DNA from: Faecalibacterium prausnitzii
GTDB lineage: Bacteria; Bacillota; Clostridia; Oscillospirales; Ruminococcaceae
NCBI GenBank assembly: GCA_002313795.1
Contig: DCCL01000066.1
Coordinates: 752-9,059 of the forward strand
Length of the DNA: 8,308 nt
Direction of reading: 5' to 3'
The number at the start of each line of letters is the position of its first letter. Position 1 is the first letter of the stretch. A model generated the notes under the pieces. That model did no database searches and was not told the DNA's origin. It saw only the letters and a program-made list of their open reading frames with translations. Both the position numbers and the translations under genes were made by a program. Shown here piece by piece: positions 5,199 through 8,308 of the stretch.

Positions 5199-5704
5199 TG
5201 GAAGGCTGCGTGCTTCTTCCCCAGCTCTACATAGAGCTCTGCGTTGTGGATGTTCTCGGTCAGCTGGTCGTCCCGGATGGTCTTGATGACCCGGGCAGGT
5301 ACGCCGACGGCCACTGAGTTGTCGGGGATGTGCATCCCCTCAGGCACCAGCGCACCAGCTCCGATGATGCAGTTCTTGCCGATGACGCAGCCGTTGAGCA
5401 GGGTGGCATGCATCCCGATGAGGCTGTTCTCCCCCACCGTGCAGTGATGTACCAGCGCACTGTGGCCCACCGTGACGTTTTTGCCAAGATACACCCCGCC
5501 GCCCGGGTCGCAGTGGAGCACTGAGTTATCCTGTACATTGCAGTTCTCGCCCAGCACCAGCGGGCCGTCGTCGCCCCGCAGCACCGCACCGTACCATACG
5601 CTGGAACCTTTGCCGAGGGTCACATCCCCCAGCACAGTAGCGTTGTCCGCCACGAATACAGCCCCGTTATCCTGGGGCACTTTTCCACCAAAGGAGAGTA
5701 TCAT
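5183..5704 (-). CDS. Gamma-carbonic-anhydrase family protein (left-handed beta-helix, hexapeptide repeats)
   Basis: A 173-residue cytoplasmic protein, normal length for the YrdA/PaaY group; members are trimers that bind a metal between subunits. Hexapeptide repeats run from about residue 20 to 125 (VLGDVTLGKGSSVW, LVLGENCNVQDNS, VYLGKNVTVG, GCVIGKNCIIGAGAL). The expected metal ligands are present: H64 (QDNSVLH), H81 and H86 (GHSALVHH). The usual LIGMGA reads LIGMHA (H99). The C-terminus is a helix (ENIHNAELYVELGKKH). The frame continues upstream antisense to the carboxypeptidase gene, but the protein begins at the ATG at 5704: AGGTGG lies 10 bases before it and a promoter is just upstream. 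Activity as a true carbonic anhydrase is not assured, as many relatives have other or unknown substrates. Confidence 0.92.
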   Translation of the reverse strand: MILSFGGKVPQDNGAVFVADNATVLGDVTLGKGSSVWYGAVLRGDDGPLVLGENCNVQDNSVLHCDPGGGVYLGKNVTVGHSALVHHCTVGENSLIGMHATLLNGCVIGKNCIIGAGALVPEGMHIPDNSVAVGVPARVIKTIRDDQLTENIHNAELYVELGKKHAAFHPDGV

Positions 5705-5749
5705 TGTTGAAAAACCACCTTTCTCTTTTTGCGCTTTTATGGTATTCTT

Positions 5750-5755
5750 TATAAT
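5750..5755 (+). promoter_or_regulatory. -10 element of the carboxypeptidase operon promoter
   Basis: A perfect TATAAT, 57 bases before the first carboxypeptidase start. The -35 is poor: TTGCGC at 5729-5734 with only 15 bases between. It shares five bases with the minus-strand -10, so RNA polymerase could probably occupy only one direction at a time. Confidence 0.5.
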
Positions 5756-5779
5756 AGTTCTTTTTTCATTCCGAATCAA
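5751..5779 (-). promoter_or_regulatory. Promoter of the carbonic-anhydrase-like gene
   Basis: On the minus strand TTGATT (5779-5774), a 17-base spacer and TATTAT (5756-5751). The -10 overlaps the -10 of the divergent plus-strand promoter. Confidence 0.65.
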
Positions 5780-5812
5780 GGAAGCCGGAAACTTCCGAAG
5801 GAGTTTCAGTCC

Positions 5813-6778
5813 ATGCAGAATCATCCCTTTGCCCGCCGCATCCTCGCGCTGGTGCTGACCGCTGTGCTTCTGACCACAGCTGCCCTGCCGGGCCTCGCGG
5901 TCTACGCCATGCCCATCCAGACTGCCTATTCGCAGGAGTCCATCTACCTGTTCGACGCCGATACCGGCGAGGCCATCGTGGAGCAGAATCCCGACCTTCC
6001 CCGCTGCATCGCCAGCCTGACCAAGATGATGACCGCCCTTCTCGTGCTGGAAAACGGCTCTGACCTCAGTGCCAGCATCACCATCCCGGACAGCCTCACC
6101 CCGGAGTTCCAGTCGATCCGGGCCAATCGGGGCCACACCATCGGATTACAGGCCGGAGAGACGGTGCGCCGCATCGACATGATGTACGCCATGCTCCTGC
6201 CCAGCGCCAACGACGCCGCCAGCGTGCTGGCCAGTGATGCGGCAGGCGGAGACCTGAATGCCTTTGCGGCCCGGATGAACGCCCGGGCCAGCCAGCTGGG
6301 CTGCACCACCACCCATTTCACCTGCCCTCACGGCCTGTACGACAGCAACAACTACTCCACAGCCCGGGATATGGCGAAGATCGCTGCAGCCTGTTATGCA
6401 AACCCGACGTACCGCCAGATCGCAGATACGGTGTCCTATCAGATGCCGGCCACCAATGTACATCAGAGCCGAAAGCTTTCGACCACCAACAAGCTGCTGC
6501 AGCCCGGCGGCACCTACTACCGCAGCTACGCCCACGGCATGAAGACCGGCTTTACCACAAAGGCAGGCCGGTGCTTCGTCACCTTTGCCCAGCAGGACGG
6601 CCACACCTATGGTCTGGTCATTCTGGGCTCCAACACCCAGAATATCTTCCGGGAGGCCGCAGAGCTCTTCGACTGGGCCTTTGCCAACACCGAACTGCTG
6701 CACCCATCTCCGGCGGAGCCGGAAACGGACACCCAGGAACACGGATGGTTCTCGTTCTGGCACACCCTGCTGGGATGA
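5813..6778 (+). CDS. D-alanyl-D-alanine carboxypeptidase, S11 family (DacF/PBP5-like), short form
   Basis: Trims the terminal D-alanine from peptidoglycan stem peptides outside the cell membrane. It has 321 residues. A signal peptide spans 1-32 (basic RR at 8-9, hydrophobic core 10-23, AVYA end). The penicillin-binding active-site motifs are complete: SLTK (68-71, nucleophile serine 68), SAN (131-133) and KTG (244-246). After the catalytic domain only a short acidic tail ending in WFSFWHTLLG follows; the C-terminal beta domain and membrane anchor usual for the family are missing. The protein may therefore be released or held weakly by its aromatic tail. The start is set by AAGGAG at 5798-5803, nine bases before the ATG; an in-frame ATG at 5729 lacks a site and precedes the -10. 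It is followed after 29 bases by a paralogue, likely in one operon. Confidence 0.93.
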   Translation: MQNHPFARRILALVLTAVLLTTAALPGLAVYAMPIQTAYSQESIYLFDADTGEAIVEQNPDLPRCIASLTKMMTALLVLENGSDLSASITIPDSLTPEFQSIRANRGHTIGLQAGETVRRIDMMYAMLLPSANDAASVLASDAAGGDLNAFAARMNARASQLGCTTTHFTCPHGLYDSNNYSTARDMAKIAAACYANPTYRQIADTVSYQMPATNVHQSRKLSTTNKLLQPGGTYYRSYAHGMKTGFTTKAGRCFVTFAQQDGHTYGLVILGSNTQNIFREAAELFDWAFANTELLHPSPAEPETDTQEHGWFSFWHTLLG

Positions 6779-6807
6779 GCGCATCGTTTTTATAGGAGGA
6801 CACATTC

Positions 6808-8094
6808 ATGAAGGATACACTCTTCCGCCGCAGTACGGCGCTGGTGCTCACTCTGGCACTGATGCTCTGCACCGCCCTGCCGGGCTTCGCGGTCTACCAG
6901 ATGCCCATCCAGACGGCCAGCGATACCGAGTCGGTCTATCTGTTCAATCTGGACACGGGCAAGCCCATCCTCGCCCAGAACGCCGACCAGCCCCGCTACA
7001 TCGCCAGCCTGACCAAGATGATGACGGCTCTGCTCTTCCTTGAGAGCGGCAAGGACATGAATCAGGAGATCACCATCCCCACGACCCTGACGCAGGAGTT
7101 CAAGGATATCCAGAACGCCAACGGCTCCACCATGAATCTCCGCATCGGGGAGACGGTGCGCCGCATCGACCTGCTCAACGGCCTGCTGGTGGCCAGCGCC
7201 AACGATGCCGCCAGCGCCATTGCCAGCGATGTGGCAGACGGCAACATCACCGCCTTTGTGGCCCAGATGAACCAGCGGGCTAAGGAACTGGGATGCACCA
7301 ATACCAATTTCACCTGCGTCCATGGCCTGTACGATTACGGCAATGTCTCCACTGCAGAAGACCTGGCGAAGATCGCCTCGGCCTGCTACGCCAACGAGAC
7401 CTATATGCAGGCGGCCAACTCTCTCACCTATACCCTGCCTGCCACCAACCTCCACCAGACGGAGCGCACCATCAAGTCCACCAACCTCATGCTCGACCCG
7501 GAATATGCCTACTACCGGGATTATATCCGGGGCATGAAGACCGGCTTCACCACCCTTGCGGGCCGGTGCTTCGTCACCTTTGCCCAGCAGGACGGCCACA
7601 CCTACGGCCTTGTGGTGCTGGGCAGTGATATGGACAACATCTACCGTGAGTGTGCGGAAATTCTGGACTGGGCCTTCGCAAGCTTTGCAGACAGGCCTCT
7701 GGTAGATACTCAGACGGTGCTGACCACCGTTCCCCTGACCAAGTGCCGCTCAGAGGAGCAGGTGGAGCTCTATGCCGCCAATGACCTCAGCGGTTACGGC
7801 CACGCGGATGACGCCGTGACCTTCACCTTCTCCCTGCCGGAGAGCGTCTCTGCCACCGTAAAGGACGGTGCGGTGCTGGGCACGGCAACGGTCTATCTGG
7901 ACGGCTACGAGATGGGCACGGTAGACCTTGTGACCCATAGAGCATATGTGTCGGATTTCCGCACGGACACCAAGACGACGCTGGTTCTGATGGCCGCGCT
8001 GGTGCTCATCCTCGTGGTGCTGGGATTCTTCACCATGGTAGCAGGCGGCGGTTCCCTGAACCTGCACCGCCGCGGACGGTCACGCAGAAGATAA
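6808..8094 (+). CDS. D-alanyl-D-alanine carboxypeptidase, S11 family (DacF/PBP5-like), membrane-anchored form
   Basis: A paralogue of the preceding gene, 428 residues, with the same reaction expected. A signal peptide covers about residues 1-30 (RR at 7-8, core 11-25). The motifs are SLTK (67-70), SAN (130-132) and KTG (244-246). The catalytic region ends near 292. Residues about 297-385 form a beta-rich C-terminal domain (VTFTFSLPESVSATV, GTATVYLDGYEMGTV). A single membrane helix follows (about 391-412) with a strongly basic tail (RRGRSRRR), so the catalytic part should sit outside, anchored at the C-terminus. AGGAGG (6794-6799) lies eight bases before the ATG. The two catalytic domains align without large gaps and share a 44-base identical tract (6566-6609 and 7561-7604), evidence of tandem duplication. 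A strong terminator follows. Confidence 0.95.
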   Translation: MKDTLFRRSTALVLTLALMLCTALPGFAVYQMPIQTASDTESVYLFNLDTGKPILAQNADQPRYIASLTKMMTALLFLESGKDMNQEITIPTTLTQEFKDIQNANGSTMNLRIGETVRRIDLLNGLLVASANDAASAIASDVADGNITAFVAQMNQRAKELGCTNTNFTCVHGLYDYGNVSTAEDLAKIASACYANETYMQAANSLTYTLPATNLHQTERTIKSTNLMLDPEYAYYRDYIRGMKTGFTTLAGRCFVTFAQQDGHTYGLVVLGSDMDNIYRECAEILDWAFASFADRPLVDTQTVLTTVPLTKCRSEEQVELYAANDLSGYGHADDAVTFTFSLPESVSATVKDGAVLGTATVYLDGYEMGTVDLVTHRAYVSDFRTDTKTTLVLMAALVLILVVLGFFTMVAGGGSLNLHRRGRSRRR

Positions 8095-8108
8095 GAGATA
8101 GTATGACG

Positions 8109-8133
8109 AAAGCTCCCCGGAAGGGGAGCTTTT
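8109..8133 (+). terminator. Intrinsic terminator of the carboxypeptidase operon
   Basis: AAAGCTCCCC (8109-8118; the first two As pair with the start of the T tract) pairs with GGGGAGCT (8123-8130) around GGAA, followed by TTTCTGTAGTATTTT. It lies 15 bases after the stop codon. Confidence 0.9.
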
Positions 8134-8201
8134 CTGTAGTATTTTATCTCTAAGATAGACGGTATTTTTTGCTGGCGCGAAGGATTAAATCGCTCTGATT
8201 G

Positions 8202-8293
8202 AAGAGAAACGTTCTCTTTTGCGTACCAAAAGAGAACCAGAAAAGTACCGCTTTTCCGAGGCGCGGGCACGGGCCAGGGGCTACTCGCCCCTG
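8202..8293. repeat. Cluster of palindromes, two mutually exclusive
   Basis: Four inverted repeats: AAGAGAA-ACG-TTCTCTT (8202-8218); GTTCTCTTTTG (8211-8221) with CAAAAGAGAAC (8227-8237), 11 pairs around a five-base loop; GAAAAG/CTTTTC (8240-8256); CAGGGGC/GCCCCTG (8275-8293). The arm 8212-8218 belongs to both of the first two, so only one can form. No ORF of note lies here. It may be an intergenic repeat or the leader of a gene beyond the window. Confidence 0.55.
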
Positions 8294-8308
8294 ACAACCC
8301 CAAATAAG

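Noticed and set aside
5729..5812. Earlier ATG for the first carboxypeptidase
   Set aside because: It lies before the -10 element, has no ribosome-binding site, and would put 28 residues ahead of a normal signal peptide.
5705..6136. N-terminal extension of the carbonic-anhydrase-like protein to 317 residues
   Set aside because: The extra part is antisense to the carboxypeptidase gene, has no family match, and would start upstream of the recognised promoter and ribosome-binding site.
6146..7599. Long minus-strand ORFs across the carboxypeptidases
   Set aside because: They are antisense shadows: both cover the same catalytic domains and resemble each other only because the sense genes are paralogues.

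Overview
The window looks like a piece of chromosome from a GC-rich, strictly anaerobic gut Firmicute, most likely the Faecalibacterium/Subdoligranulum side of the Oscillospiraceae. Evidence: a one-polypeptide pyruvate:ferredoxin oxidoreductase, strong AGGAGG ribosome-binding sites, sigma-A type promoters, and sporulating-clade style D,D-carboxypeptidases. The genus is an inference from gene style, not from a marker gene. I see no phage genes, transposase, CRISPR array, tRNA or rRNA.

Layout. (1) Bases 1-1926: the C-terminal half of pyruvate:ferredoxin oxidoreductase, plus strand. (2) Bases 1927-2340: no gene; about 400 nt of strongly folded sequence ending in a very good intrinsic terminator. 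(3) Bases 2376-2535: a promoter and a candidate small RNA (copy A). (4) Bases 2560-4541: a magnesium transporter gene of the mgtE family with its own promoter, a roughly 300-nt structured leader, and a terminator. (5) Bases 4713-4550, minus strand: a second candidate small RNA (copy B), a paralogue of copy A, convergent with mgtE. (6) Bases 5079-4765, minus: a small, probably exported protein whose N-terminus may be frameshifted. (7) Bases 5704-5183, minus: a gamma-carbonic-anhydrase family hexapeptide-repeat protein. It is divergent from (8) bases 5813-8094: two tandem D-alanyl-D-alanine carboxypeptidases, the first without and the second with a C-terminal membrane anchor. (9) Bases 8109-8308: terminator and a cluster of palindromes.

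The main non-textbook content is around mgtE. The two small-RNA candidates match over 58 ungapped positions (53 identical), including a 28-base perfect block. Their differences in the 5' hairpin are compensatory, and their 3' hairpins have unrelated stem sequence but the same 10-nt loop size and the same GCCGCAAG loop motif. That pattern is expected of a structured RNA family rather than of a protein or a passive repeat. The conserved unpaired linker carries CCTCCTC, complementary to Shine-Dalgarno sequences, with nine bases complementary to the mgtE ribosome-binding site. The mgtE leader also has a branched terminator whose left arm overlaps a strong Shine-Dalgarno sequence for a 28-codon upstream ORF, followed by a hairpin that hides the mgtE ribosome-binding site. 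The leader does not show the landmarks of the M-box magnesium riboswitch.

Functionally the genes are ordinary housekeeping: pyruvate fermentation, magnesium uptake, a carbonic-anhydrase-like enzyme and peptidoglycan trimming. Apart from the two carboxypeptidases they do not form one pathway.
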